Of a stretch of DNA of 64,000 nucleotides, positions 38,437 through 48,907 are shown in pieces. The stretch's first letter is position 1; the number at the start of each line of letters is the position of its first letter. The DNA lies in contig JAKZAN010000006.1 of assembly GCA_023053545.1 (NCBI GenBank), forward strand, positions 11,725,412-11,789,411. Reading direction: 5' to 3'. The notes below the pieces were generated by a model. The model had not been told where the DNA came from and ran no database searches. It worked only from the letters and a program-made list of their open reading frames with translations. The translations under genes were made by a program, and so were the position numbers. Origin of the DNA: Lepidurus packardi (lineage: Eukaryota > Arthropoda > Branchiopoda > Notostraca > Triopsidae).

Positions 38437-38622
38437 TAACTGAAGTATTGTGCAAAAAGTCACTAATCTTGATCATTTTACAGCACGTGACAATGTTTTG
38501 AATTTTGTTGCCGCCTTAAGGTGCTAAGTATTGAACCGCGAATTTTCCAAGGAAGGTTTTCGACAGTGTAAATTATAAAGATATCTATCTATCATAAAGG
38601 CATATATAATCATAAAGATGTC

Positions 38623-39160
38623 CAATGAAAACCGTTTAGCACGAAAACCCTCTGAGCACAAAATAGTATCCGGTCCGGACAAAACGCTATGCAATTCCAT
38701 ACATTTGTTTCCTTTTAACACGAAACAAAAACCACTTAACAGGAACAAATTTCGTGTCTCGGAAGAACGACAAGGTAGTTTTGTTGCGAAAATATACTTT
38801 TGGACGACAAAATACTTTTGTCTTCTGAACAACCGTCTCCGCCTGCCAACGCGAAGGGTTGTAGAGCCTTAGCAACATCCCTGACTTCAGTTCAAATTTT
38901 TGTCTTTCTCGACCCAACAGTCCGTGGGCAGTCGAAACCTTTCATTTTTATTTACAGTCTGTTAAAGCGCTTTATAATTTATTATTGGTGCTTTAATATG
39001 TATAGGCTGTCAATGTACACGTATAAACTTGTATATTAACTCTGTTATCAACACAGTTTTTTGATTAACTAGGTTTTTTTCATATATCTGTTAGCACGAA
39101 TTCCTTTTAACACGAAAAAATCTTCCGTCCCTTCGATTTCGTGTTAAGCCGTTTTCACTA
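38623..39160. mobile_element. decayed pogo/Tc1-like element with TIRs
   Basis: The left end CAATGAAAACCGTTTAGCAC and the right end (reverse complement TAGTGAAAACGGCTTAACAC) are imperfect inverted repeats, followed inwards by repeated TTTTAACACGAAA motifs. No intact ORF remains. TA duplication is not clear because both ends are mutated. Confidence 0.5.
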
Positions 39161-40791
39161 TATAGCTATCTCCATACGTATCTTTATGTTCCTACGTTCC
39201 TTCGTCCCCGTATAGTACTCAAACTATTACTTGCTATACGAACTTTGCACATCGACCAATGACGTTGCTATTCCGTCGTTTCGACCAATCCTGATCGTTT
39301 CCATACTAATACTACGCTAATGTAGGGGTCTCAACACGATAACCCTTCTAAACTCCTCAGTCAATTAAAGCAGCAGATCATTCAATTAATTGCCCTACAG
39401 GAAAAGATATTTTTCCTTTTTCCAATTTATATTTTTCCAATTTACATTTCTTTTGGTTCAATAATTAAATTTGGGCCCTATTTACCACCGAAAGCTATAC
39501 CCTCAAGCATGAAAACATGTTGAAGCATTCGTCAGCTGTAATTTGAACGTATTCTTCCTTCAACAGAATGAAAAAAGCCGACCAACACCAGCCGACAAAA
39601 GCCGAACTCCAGGTGCTCAGTCAAGTCAAGTCTCAGACATAATTACTGAACTCAGAGTTAGATTGCGGAAAATTTGTTTCTCGGGAAGAAATATGGACAT
39701 CCAGTTCTCGTATAGAATTCGACGGTGCAGCAACTGTAATTTCTTTAGTGTGGATACAAAAATTAAGATAGGTTTGCATTCCGTGAAAGCGAACCAAATA
39801 CGTTCATTGAACGTTACGCTGTAAGGTTGTTAATTGCCTTTAATGTTGTTAACCTTGTAACGTAGCTATTTTTTTTATACGTTGACCTGGCAGTGTTCTA
39901 ACCTTGTGGCTTCACCTTGCTGAGATGAATCTATTGACGCATGACCTTCTAACTTTCCTGTCTTCCCTTCTCTTATATATGTCTACCTTTTGTAAATACA
40001 GTCAGTCATAACTAGATACTTGTCTACTCTACAGCGCACTCCAGTCGGAAGTGGCTCTTGAACTGCGTATACAGTGCAAGGATATTACAACGAATGCATT
40101 GGTTAATTTAATAATTGTACCGTTGAAACTGATCAATAATGATCTCCTCAAAATCATGAATTCCGGCTTGTATAGTTGGGGAAATGAAAACCTATGAGCT
40201 TTTTTATTAAAGTCCTAAAAGTTTGAACGAACTCTTCATCTTCATCAAACAATGACAACACTGCGCAATACCACGGCAATATAATTTATCGATTCCAGAA
40301 GCAAGTTAATGCATTGGACTAGTAAAAGTTTTATTTTTATCCCATGGTAATACTTTAAAATAAACAGCGAGAAATACCGGTAAGTACAGAAAAAGAAAAC
40401 AAATCAAAGCATATGTTCTCAAACTCAGAAACAAGGCATGTAAACAACAACAGTGAGCGTAACATTAAAGGCGTGGTTAAGCTGCACTTTGCTAAAAGCC
40501 GTTTTTTAATCCCCTTCTGTCTTTCAACGACTTGTCATGTGAAGCTAAATGTAAGTGCTCTAAGCATACATTTTGGGAACTTTGAACTCTCGTTTGGAAC
40601 GACACTGTGCAAATCAAACGCGGCTCATTTTGGTGCTTTCCGGAGTAGCCAACAACAGTTAATATTCTCGTTTTGACGTCATCTTCACGAACATTCTCAT
40701 TTCTGACGTCTGCAAATATCATAGTTGCGATATTTCACAGTTGCGACATTTCATAGTTGCAACTTCAGAGGTAAAGTTGTGTTATGCCTAG

Positions 40792-41080
40792 GGGTGCGTT
40801 TTATTGTGAACGGAACTTAGTAACTGCATTGGCCAGTTAGCTCAACTGGCACTTTCGCGTGGACGGGGATCAGCTGGACGGGCATTTTAGCGTGAACAGC
40901 TCAACGGGATCGCTTGGCGCCTAACCCGAAAGCCGCTTTCCGTTCAACTGCATCCGTGGTGCATAGTAGAACTCTGGATGATCCGTAAGCCCGCCCCTAA
41001 GTTTGGCGGGCGTTTTACTGTCACGAGAGCTGTCCAACGGAAGAACTGGTGAACGGATCAGTTCACAATAAAACGCACCC
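40792..41080. mobile_element. MITE with perfect 20-bp TIRs
   Basis: The left end GGGTGCGTTTTATTGTGAAC is the exact reverse complement of the right end GTTCACAATAAAACGCACCC. Length is 289 bp, with short internal inverted motifs (GGCCAGTTAGCTCAACTGGC). It has no ORF of note. The insertion lies in the upstream region of the decayed proline-rich paralogue, and the matching region near 10975-11000 lacks it. The target duplication is unclear. Confidence 0.8.
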
Positions 41081-41129
41081 TTGCCATTCCTTAGTTCAGC
41101 AGGCATAATACAACATACGTGTTACGTGT

Positions 41130-41960
41130 TTTTTTTTTAAATAAACAATACGCCACAAATCCCGAACCAGAGCACCCCAAAAACTCTCCCAGCCACTCGA
41201 ACTAAAAGCTACCTGCAATGTTTTTATCCAAACCCAAACCACCGGTACCCACAATGCTTAAAAAACCACCACTTCTACCCCAAATCCCAAACCAGCAAGT
41301 GCCCCCGAAACCCTTGCAGCCATCTCCACCAATCCCATACTACCTGTACTCACACCTATCAAAAAATCTACTGTTCCTGCTTCAAATCCCAAAGCTGCCA
41401 ATACCCCAGGAATGCTTTCGGTCACGCCTACCGAACCTGCTACCAAAGTACCCGCTTCCAGAGCTTCAAAACCTGACATGAAGGGTAAAACGGTCACGTC
41501 CTGTCGAGCAAATCCAGCACCACAGTAAATGGTAAAATTTTATCTTCTCAAAAGTTATCACAAAATTAATTTTAAAAGTAAGCCACGTTTTCTTAATAAG
41601 GCAATTATGTTTAATTTCAGGGCGCGCACCTTTAGACCGTAATATCCCAACTGCAACTGTTACAGGCAAGTCTCGAATTCATCTTTAGAAATAAGATCAA
41701 AGGAAGTTAAACTGCAACCGCGGTCTCAGTAAAAAAAAAAAAAAGAAAACCCAGTGACACCTTACCAGCATATTACCCAAGCTGGAAATGATTTCCATGA
41801 CGATTTTCAACGTGGACCACGTGAAGACGAAGCTCGTTCGTACAGTTTGCCCCTATTCCGGCTGGCACGGAGGCAATGACTTGGTGAGGTCATTACGTCA
41901 TTGCAGACAATCACGGACACCGGTACGATGAACCTTTAAGGATTCGTGAACTCATGGATA
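41130..41960 (+). pseudogene. decayed paralogue of the proline-rich repeat gene
   Basis: Aligns in order with the gene at 11-13 kb. It has repeat-unit remnants (MFLSKPKPPVPTMLKKPP, then frameshifts), the intron with GTAAAATTTTATCTTC, and exon 2 remnants from about 41620 (CTGTTACAGGCAAGTCTCGA, CAAGCTGGAAATGATTTCCA). Frameshifts and stops prevent a full reading frame, and only two or three repeat units remain against about nine. A related segment follows in inverted orientation at 42.4-43.1 kb. Confidence 0.75.
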
Positions 41961-42745
41961 AGAGCGTCGTAATTTACTTACAAAGTGAGTACAAGAAAAA
42001 GCAAATGACAAACTTAAATAAAAAATTCTAAAAAGAAAATTCAGAATCTATAACATATAACACCTTCTAGCCATAGTCTATACCAAAACTTGATTTTTCT
42101 TTCATTTCTTTATTTTCTGATGCTAAAACTTGTAACCCGAATCTCGCGATGATCGAAACTCTGAAGATGACAAATCGAAAGCCCGAACCACAGTATAAAC
42201 CTTTATATTGTGGCCCAAACAATATAAATGTTTGTCATTCCGACTGGCACGGACGAATCACCTGAAATATTGGATACCACCTTGTCTCTAGTGTTCAACC
42301 AATTTTATTTGTAAGTCGTTTTTGGTCAAGCGGACGCATGTAGCTTTACTTGTCACTTAAAGCTACTTTTATTATCCATTGAACATGCTGAAGGACTCAT
42401 TTGATAATTAATGTGAAGGATTTATTTGGTAATTAAATTACGGCCCTCTTATAAACAAGCTCACGAATCCTTCGAGATTCACCGTACCGGTGTCCGTGTT
42501 TGTCTTCAATGATGTAATGGCCTCACCAAAAGTCTTTGCTTCCGTGGCAGCTGGAATAGGGGCAATCTTTATGAACGCGTTTCGTCTTTACGTGGTTCCA
42601 GTTGAAAATCGTCTTGGAAATCATTTCTAGCTGGGGTAAGACGCTGGGAAAGTGTCGCTGTTTTTTTGTTTTTTTAACTTACGCCGCGGTTGCACTTGAA
42701 CTTCCATTGATCTTATTTTTAAAGAAGAATTTGGGATTGGCTGTA
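41650..42745. repeat. large inverted repeat of exon-2-like sequence
   Basis: The plus-strand arm (about 41650-41960) and the minus-strand arm (about 42445-42745) share, as rever­se complements, the exon 2 region of the proline-rich gene. Shared landmarks are AGAAATGATTTCCA-GACGATT, GCCCCTATTCC-GCTG-CACG and GACACCGGTACG-TGAA. The spacer is about 480 bp. Both arms are about equally diverged from the copy at 12268-12525. Confidence 0.8.
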
Positions 42746-43080
42746 ACAGGTGCAGTTTAAAAATTTGTTTAAAATTTGCTAAAATAAAATAAGGAAAGGA
42801 AAATACAAGCAAAATTGAAAACTTGAATTGAGTGGTAAATTTTACTATTACTTCTCGACATCTGTGCTCCGCGTCTTTCATTTCTCGGCGAAGCATGGTG
42901 TGGACAGCATCCTCTAATTCTAGACGCCTCTCAAAGTGTCTTGTTCAATGGTGTTCCAATTCTGCCCTTTCAGTTTGCAATTTCTCTTCAGTTTGGCGTT
43001 TTTCTTGCAGCCATTCAAGAGACCAAGCCTCCAGAAAACGTTTCCCAAGGGAGTTACATCCATAAAGTCAGACGGGGGAG
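42440..43080 (-). pseudogene. inverted relic of a proline-rich-gene relative with a coiled-coil-like exon
   Basis: On the minus strand, a segment at about 43010-42840 encodes charged helical residues (EAWSLEWLQEKRQTEEKL, a stop after LEHH, then RRLELEDAVHTMLRREMKDA). A GTAAAATTT donor-like site and a tttattttag acceptor-like site near 42785 follow, and then the exon-2-like segment. The charged segment has no counterpart that I can see in the gene at 11-13 kb, so this copy derives from a different family member or a missing exon. Confidence 0.55.
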
Positions 43081-43189
43081 GTATTAACGTGTTATAAGGT
43101 ATGTAGGAGATGTCGAGTCTGAAAAAGGTACACACAAAATGTATCTATCTTTAAAAACTGGAATTTTTTCAAATAAATCTTAGGTTAGG

Positions 43190-43760
43190 GTTGTACACAC
43201 AACGGCAACTTGACAAAAGGACTCTGTGTACCCCACACAAAGACGACGGACACGGGCCGCAAGGACGCCGGGCCCCGACAGAAGGACGCCATAATCTTCT
43301 AAGGGACCAGTAGAATTTCGCGTTTAAAAGTCTCTGACCCCGACAGAAGGACGCCAAAATTAGCTTGACCTAACCTTGCCTGTTGGCGCTTAACCCAGCG
43401 GTTCTCACACTATGCGCCGCGGCGCCCTGGTGGGACGCGGTAGGCTTGCAGGGGCGCCACGAAAGATTCCTATAATTGCATAGGTGCAGCAATTATATAG
43501 CCCTATGTTGTAAGGGCGCCGAGCAAGCTGCGAATATGTTCCGAGGGGCGCCGCGACGAATTGGGGGATACTGTTAGCTCGCAGCTAATGAAAAAGTTTG
43601 AGAACCCTTGGCTTAACCAATGAGCAGAGACTTTTTAAACTTGAAATTGTATTGGTCCCTTAAAAGATCATGGAGTAGGCGTTCTTCTGTCCGGGCCCGG
43701 CGTCATCGTGTCGGGGCCCGGTGTCCTTTTGTCAAATCTTCCTTGTGTCGCGTTGCCTTA
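43190..43760. mobile_element. foldback-type element split by a hAT MITE
   Basis: The left arm (about 43195-43387) and right arm (about 43619-43755) are inverted copies. Both carry TTGACAAAAGGAC, GGGCCCCGACA-GA and TTTAAAAGTCTCTG motifs. Short GACAGAAGGACGCC units recur inside each arm. The centre is interrupted by the element at 43396. A relative lies at about 13975-14240. Confidence 0.65.
43396..43610. mobile_element. hAT-type MITE with 8-bp target duplication
   Basis: 215 bp. Ends are CAGCGGTTCTCACACT and, reverse-complemented, CAAGGGTTCTCAAACT. GCTTAACC flanks it on both sides (43388-43395, 43611-43618), a perfect 8-bp duplication. The GCGCCGCGGCGCC-rich interior has no ORF. Confidence 0.93.
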
Positions 43761-43770
43761 GATTTCACCA

Positions 43771-44379
43771 TTAGCGGGTTGGCTTTGCTTCCGTGTCAGT
43801 CGTAATAGGGGCAACCAAAAAGTCATAGTGAATAGTGAAAACCAACAAGTCACTGCCATACATAGAAAAAATCCTGATGAAATACCACAGCCGGAAAGTT
43901 GGGAGCGCTTCTTGTTCGCAAATCTTATAGATCGCTATTTGCAAACACATTATTTAATTACCTGTGAAACGCCATCATTGCAATGCCCTCGTTTTTAGAA
44001 CTGCGAAAGTTGTTTTCACCTATAAGTATGACATGTGCATGCTGTGGTTTTTAAAGTCTGTGCTGTACAGTGTTTACAGGCGGCTCATTTCTACATGTTT
44101 TTACAAAATTATTGTGAATGGTACGAATTGACGCTGTTTGTGATGAATTGTATTTCAACTTTACACAATACAGAAATTCTCGCTAATAAATCTTTACTAA
44201 CTACTTTCGAGTTCCCTGAACAAACTGTGATCCCATGTTTATCTATTGTGAAGCTATACTTCAAGCTGCAAAAGCGCAGCTAATACAAACCACCTAACGA
44301 AACTTCTTGCACTGGAATTCGAGATCATTTTTGTTTTCTCTTTCCACAAATAAAAGCTGCGTTTCCCCAAAATAAGGGA
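43771..44379. other. non-coding stretch downstream of the SLC6 gene
   Basis: No exon, element end or RNA gene was recognised here. It presumably includes the 3' UTR of the minus-strand transporter. Confidence 0.4.
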
Positions 44380-47300
44380 TCATAGTATCTCATTGGCAAA
44401 GTTAGTAAGTTGTAGTAAACTATCTTCGTTGTGAGCTGATTTTGTTTCATCCAACATTTTCCCACAGCACGGGCATTCTTTAATTGACGACCGGATTGAA
44501 TTTAAGAATCTCTGCAATAAAATTATGTAAAACAACTTTTATTAAGCAAGTTTAATTATATTACCTCTTTAATACTATCGCCTTTAGCTTTATAAATTGC
44601 AACGATGCCCAAAATCGGGATCGCTGCCAATGACAAGGATGCCAAGCACCACCCTAAGGCAATACCCCACGTCGGGTACACATACGCTCCATTATTATAC
44701 GTGGGTTCTTCGTAATCAATCCAACTAAAAATCCATATGGCCTGAAAAAGTAAATAAGTAATGATACTAAAATTGGCATAGCGGTTGAGATGTTCGCCAC
44801 TTACCGTGATAAGGCAAGGTGCCGCTGCCCACCAGCAAAAGCGAATATAAAGAGGAGGTAAGGCACCAGTCATATCTCGCACGTTATTGGACAATCTACC
44901 AGCGCCATAAACCCAGACAACACCCACCACTTCGAAAAACGCGATGTACATCAAAGATATGGCAGCTGCATAATAGTCAATAAGTTGAAAATAGTACACG
45001 CCCCCCTACAAAGGGATTCAAATGACTTTCCTTCCTCATGCCTCTTCATTCAGAAAATCTGCCCCTTTACTTGAGTAATGCAAGGAAACCCGCATACGAA
45101 CGAAACGACGCAGACTAGCAGCACCAGAACTTCGTGTCGTTTTAAGTATTTGTGAATCCAAGGACCATACGCGTCTTTCAAGCTCGTAACGATAACTTCC
45201 ACGGTCGCAAACTAGGTCAAGATAATTAATTTCCTCCTGAGAGGCTAAGCTAGGATACCATGTACCTGACTGTCGATACCAAGACATAAAAGCATCCCAA
45301 AAAACACAACAGACCACATTCGCGGTAAGGGCATTTTGGCTAGTGCTTGAGGGTAAGCCACGAATACCAGGCCAGGTCCTTTATTGTAATAATAACTTTT
45401 AAATTGGAGTAGAAGTAGACGCAAGAAAAAAGTAGGGCAATCTTACCACTCGTGACCACTTCGTCGACAGTCTTTCCTTGCTCGAATGCCAAATTCCCAA
45501 GCACTGCAAAGACGCACACCCCGGCTAAGATGCAAGTAAAGGCATCAATCAGGGATATAATGAGCGTGTCCCTTAAAAGACCATTGTTAAAATTGTTGTA
45601 CGATGAAAAGGCAATCAAGGAACCAAAACCGATCCCGATGGAATTGAAATTTTGGGCGGCAGCATTTACCCATACCTGGATAAAAAGAAAAATATAACCA
45701 TGTATGCGGCAAGTGCTTCATGCAATACAACATAACTTGACAGAAAATAAAATAAAATACAAGTTAGGAAAAGTTATTAATGGTGTTTTAAGAAACTATT
45801 GGAGAAGGGACAAAAAGTATTTGGCAGCGGTGGGATTCGAACCCACGCCTCCGAGGAGACTGGTGCCTTAAACCAGCGCCTTAGACCGCTCGGCCACGCT
45901 ACCTTGTTTGGCTCGAGTCAAATAAACTTAATCGAATCAGAAAATCGGAGCTAGGAACACCACCCTTGGTGTTGAATTAAATAACTAAATATAATCCAAG
46001 CAATTTTGACCGCAGTATATAGCACAGTCAGGGGCGTCGCGAAGGGGTTTCCATTGGGGGGGTGGGGGGTGGACACCTTAGTTTTACCGACTGTAGTTGA
46101 CGATTTTACCGACTGTATTATAGTATTTTCTATCGACTCGGTAAAATTTGGGTCGTCGTCGATAAAATTCGGAAAATGGAAATGAAATTTTCAAATGCTA
46201 CAATTTGAAATTTGTAGTATTTGAAAATTTTATTTTCCTTTTCCGAATTTTGCCGACGGCGACCCAAATTTTACCGAATCGATTTTTGGCCAATTATTGA
46301 GGGGGTGGTGCACCCCCCCAAACCCTCCCCTCGCGACGCACCTGAGCACAGTATAAAGGTTTAGACAGTAGAATAACACGGATATCTTCCAATGTAAAGG
46401 TTTTGAACAGAGCAAACCTCCCAGTGCAGTTCAAAAAGGGTCACAACCTAACCTAACCTGAACCTGTATACTGTTGTGTATAGTATACAATCAAAATCAC
46501 AGTATATTATGTACTGTATGCAGGGGCGTACCCAGGATTTTGGTTCAGGGGGGAGAGGTGTATGTGGATATCGTTACGGAGAAAAAAAAATTCGGTGAGG
46601 TTTAAACACCCCTACCCACTGGGTACGGTCCTGACTGTATGGTATACAATATACATATTCAATTGAGTTTTTTTGAGGCATACTCGAATCGAATAACTCG
46701 TACTGTGATTTTGACAGTATACTTAAATTCTAAAGAAAAACGTTAAATTTTTTGTAACTAAATGGCAACAAATAAAAAGATCTTGGCAGCGGTGGGATTC
46801 GAACCCACGCCTCCGAGGAGACTGGTGCCTTAAACCAGCGCCTTAGACCGCTCGGCCACGCTACCATGTGTGATAGCTTCCGAATTGCTTTATATAAGGA
46901 AAACAAGCTTATTTTTGCATTTAATACAAGTTCCCATTTCGGATAATAGCTCAGCTAAATCGAACATTGTAAAAGAAAACAAGCTTACTTTTGCATCCAG
47001 TAAAAGTTCCCATTTCGGATAAAAGAAGTACTGCAACCCCAAGTCAGCCCCTTCTAAAGTAACCGCTCTTACAACGAAAGCGATAATGAGAACGTAAGGT
47101 AAAGTTGCCGTCACGTAAACCACTTTTCCGCTCGACTTAATACCTTTCAGATTTTTTAAATTAGAACTTCGAAAGACGAGTTCGAAAACTGCCATGTCAC
47201 CTTTCCACAAGCAGAAGTAGACGACAACCCAAGCGAGGGCTAAACAACCCAGCAACTCCCATCGAATAGCTCCAGGTTCCTCCAATCCCGAGCTAATTTG

Positions 47301-48703
47301 CAACAAGGCATGGCTACACAAATGGTGGACAACTATTAGCACTTATTCTTCTCACGACTGTTTAGATTTACTCGTAAAATTCTTGCGGAGCGGGTACCGA
47401 GTAGTTAGGTCTAGTTCCTCCTCCCGAAGGAGCCCAACAATCCTCGGTAGACCATGTATTGTTGCATCCATCCCAAGGTAATGGTGAGCTAAAAGACGAT
47501 CCGAAGTAAAACATGGCCCAGGCGATAATAACGTTATAGTATGTTGCTAATAAGAAAGAGATAATAACAGTTGCCAATCCCGCTCCTTTGAAGATGGGAC
47601 TGAGACGTTGCATCGCTCCGACAGGTCCTTGGCGCGTATACTGTCCTACTGCAAGTTCCATGAAAAGCAATGGAATTCCGCAGACAAACAGCATGATAAA
47701 ATACGGGATAAGAAACGCCCCTCCGCCACTCTTGTAACACAAGTATGGAAAGCGCCACATGTTCCCCAGTCCAACCGCATATCCAATACATGCTAGCACA
47801 AATTCCGCTTTGTTGCCCCATGATTCTCGCGCTTTCACCTCGGATTTCTTTTTGTCCGCCGAATGCGCGTGTGCGTTTTCGTGTTCATGAACTGGAGAAG
47901 ATGAAGTACTTAGCAGAGCACCCGAAGAAGGGTCGGTCTGCGGGCCGGAAGGCGGCATCTTCGTAATTCTGGGACACAAAAAATGGAATAAAAGTAAATA
48001 AACACATGGTTTTGACGCTGAATGTGTTATCTTTAACAGTTAAAGGAAGTGATAAAACTTGCCAAACGTCTAGGAATGCACGCAATCACGTCTATACGCT
48101 CTATGATACTGAAAAGTTGGGCTACTAAGCTCAACTAGATGAGAACCGGTTATAGCGTGGTCATGTAGGCCCTGTTTTTAGTCATCTACATGCTCCATAA
48201 CTTAACGAACTCTCCCAATTGCTTTTGTATACCCTTTTTCTTCGCACAAAAATATGCTGGATTAATGACTCGCTTGAGGCAAAACGTAGGAGTAACACTT
48301 GAGTCAAAACGCAGGAGTAAAAAACATTTTTACCTGTCCGTGTAACGTATGGTAAACCTCCAGTAACAAAACAGAGTTCATTCACTACACGATATACAAA
48401 TGCTCTAAACTTGTTTGAGGATATTATTGATTGTATGGTTTTCCGATTTGTCTTGTTGTCTAATACAGGAGTTATAATTAAACGTTCTACAGAAACAGCA
48501 ACTCCGCTTACGTAACCTCTTGAGTCTTGACTACAGACTAGTAAGATTGCGCGACAAAACTAAAAAGCCCGCAAAACGCTTGCGTAAGTATTGTGATCGA
48601 CTATAGCTTGTTAATCATAATACGACGATAGACTTATAGCGGATAATTTAAATGATTCAACTTACCCTGCTTTACCGACATTCTCACACGCAGGCTTCTC
48701 CAT
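44380..48703 (-). CDS. SLC6-family sodium/chloride-dependent neurotransmitter or amino-acid transporter
   Basis: Plasma-membrane Na+/Cl- symporter with the LeuT fold. Ten exons: 48666..48703, 47372..47968, 47201..47313, 46989..47143, 45447..45675, 45266..45378, 45071..45211, 44805..45005, 44565..44741, 44380..44511 (631 aa, normal for SLC6). TM1 holds the family signature [80 protein letters not shown] and [12 protein letters not shown] follow in order. The extracellular loop after TM3 has [10 protein letters not shown]. The 38-nt first exon ([14 protein letters not shown]) joins in frame; a second ATG at 47958 could also serve. The last exon adds a CPCCGKML tail. The substrate is not clear; it is nearest to glycine/GABA-type members by memory. 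Confidence 0.92.
45822..45903 (-). tRNA. tRNA-Leu (anticodon AAG)
   Basis: 82 nt, class II with a long variable arm. The acceptor stem GGTAGCG pairs with CGCTGCC (one G-T), with discriminator A. The D arm GGCCGAGCGGTC (A box), an anticodon stem CTGGT/ACCAG around loop TTAAGGC (anticodon AAG, reads CUU) and a T arm GGTTCGAATCC (B box) are all present. Downstream on the minus strand is a T5 run (45812-45816 as A5) for Pol III termination. It lies inside the large SLC6 intron, same strand as the host gene. Confidence 0.97.
46029..46344. mobile_element. hAT-type MITE, long palindrome, 8-bp target duplication
   Basis: 316 bp. Ends are CAGGGGCGTCGCGA and, reverse-complemented, CAGGTGCGTCGCGA. AGCACAGT flanks both sides (46021-46028, 46345-46352). 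The interior is nearly a full-length palindrome: GTAAAATTTGGGTCG-CGTCG pairs with CGACGGCGACCCAAATTTTA. Transcripts would fold into one long hairpin. It lies between the two tRNA genes. Confidence 0.93.
46521..46633. mobile_element. short hAT-type MITE with 8-bp target duplication
   Basis: 113 bp. The left end is CAGGGGCGTACCCAGGATTT and the right end reads ...CTGGGTACGGTCCTG. ACTGTATG flanks both sides (46513-46520, 46634-46641). It is non-coding and shares the CAGGGGCGT start with the element 180 bp to the left, so the two may be related. Confidence 0.9.
46784..46865 (-). tRNA. tRNA-Leu (anticodon AAG), second copy
   Basis: Identical over all 82 nt to the copy about 960 bp to the left, with the same strand and anticodon. 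A T5 run follows on the minus strand (AAAAAG at about 46775). The flanks are not similar beyond a few bases, so the duplication is old or the genes are kept identical by selection or conversion. Same SLC6 intron. Confidence 0.97.
46898..47024. repeat. duplicated end of an SLC6 exon
   Basis: About 50 bp at 46974-47024 (the last 36 nt of exon 46989..47143 plus its donor) are repeated at 46898-46948. The downstream copy, inside the intron, carries the donor GT changed to AT on the minus strand (ATAAGC for GTAAGC). Confidence 0.85.
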
Positions 48704-48907
48704 GTCAAGTGACTTTCAAACCCACAGATAAATCAGACGATTCAGAGGAATTCAAACGAAGTAAAAAAGCATTGGTTTTAAAATTAGATGTGAAAGCACG
48801 AAATGGGGAGCTATGAAATAGAAAAAGAATGTGACTGTGGAATAAAAGTTGAAATTCTTCTATTAGAAAGTGCCACGGACGTATGTATACAAAGCTATGC
48901 AATCTCG

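Larger units (their letters stand above)
38437..41129. other. repeat-rich non-coding region
   Basis: Contains a decayed pogo-like element (38623-39160), an LTR-like patch, upstream-region copies shared with the proline-rich gene (39440-39535 and 40620-40790), and a MITE starting at 40792; the last two are described separately. The LTR-like patch begins TGTAACGTAGC near 39857, has TTATATATG near 39975 and an end near 40090. It resembles the patch near 14965 only at its start. No exons were seen. Confidence 0.5.
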
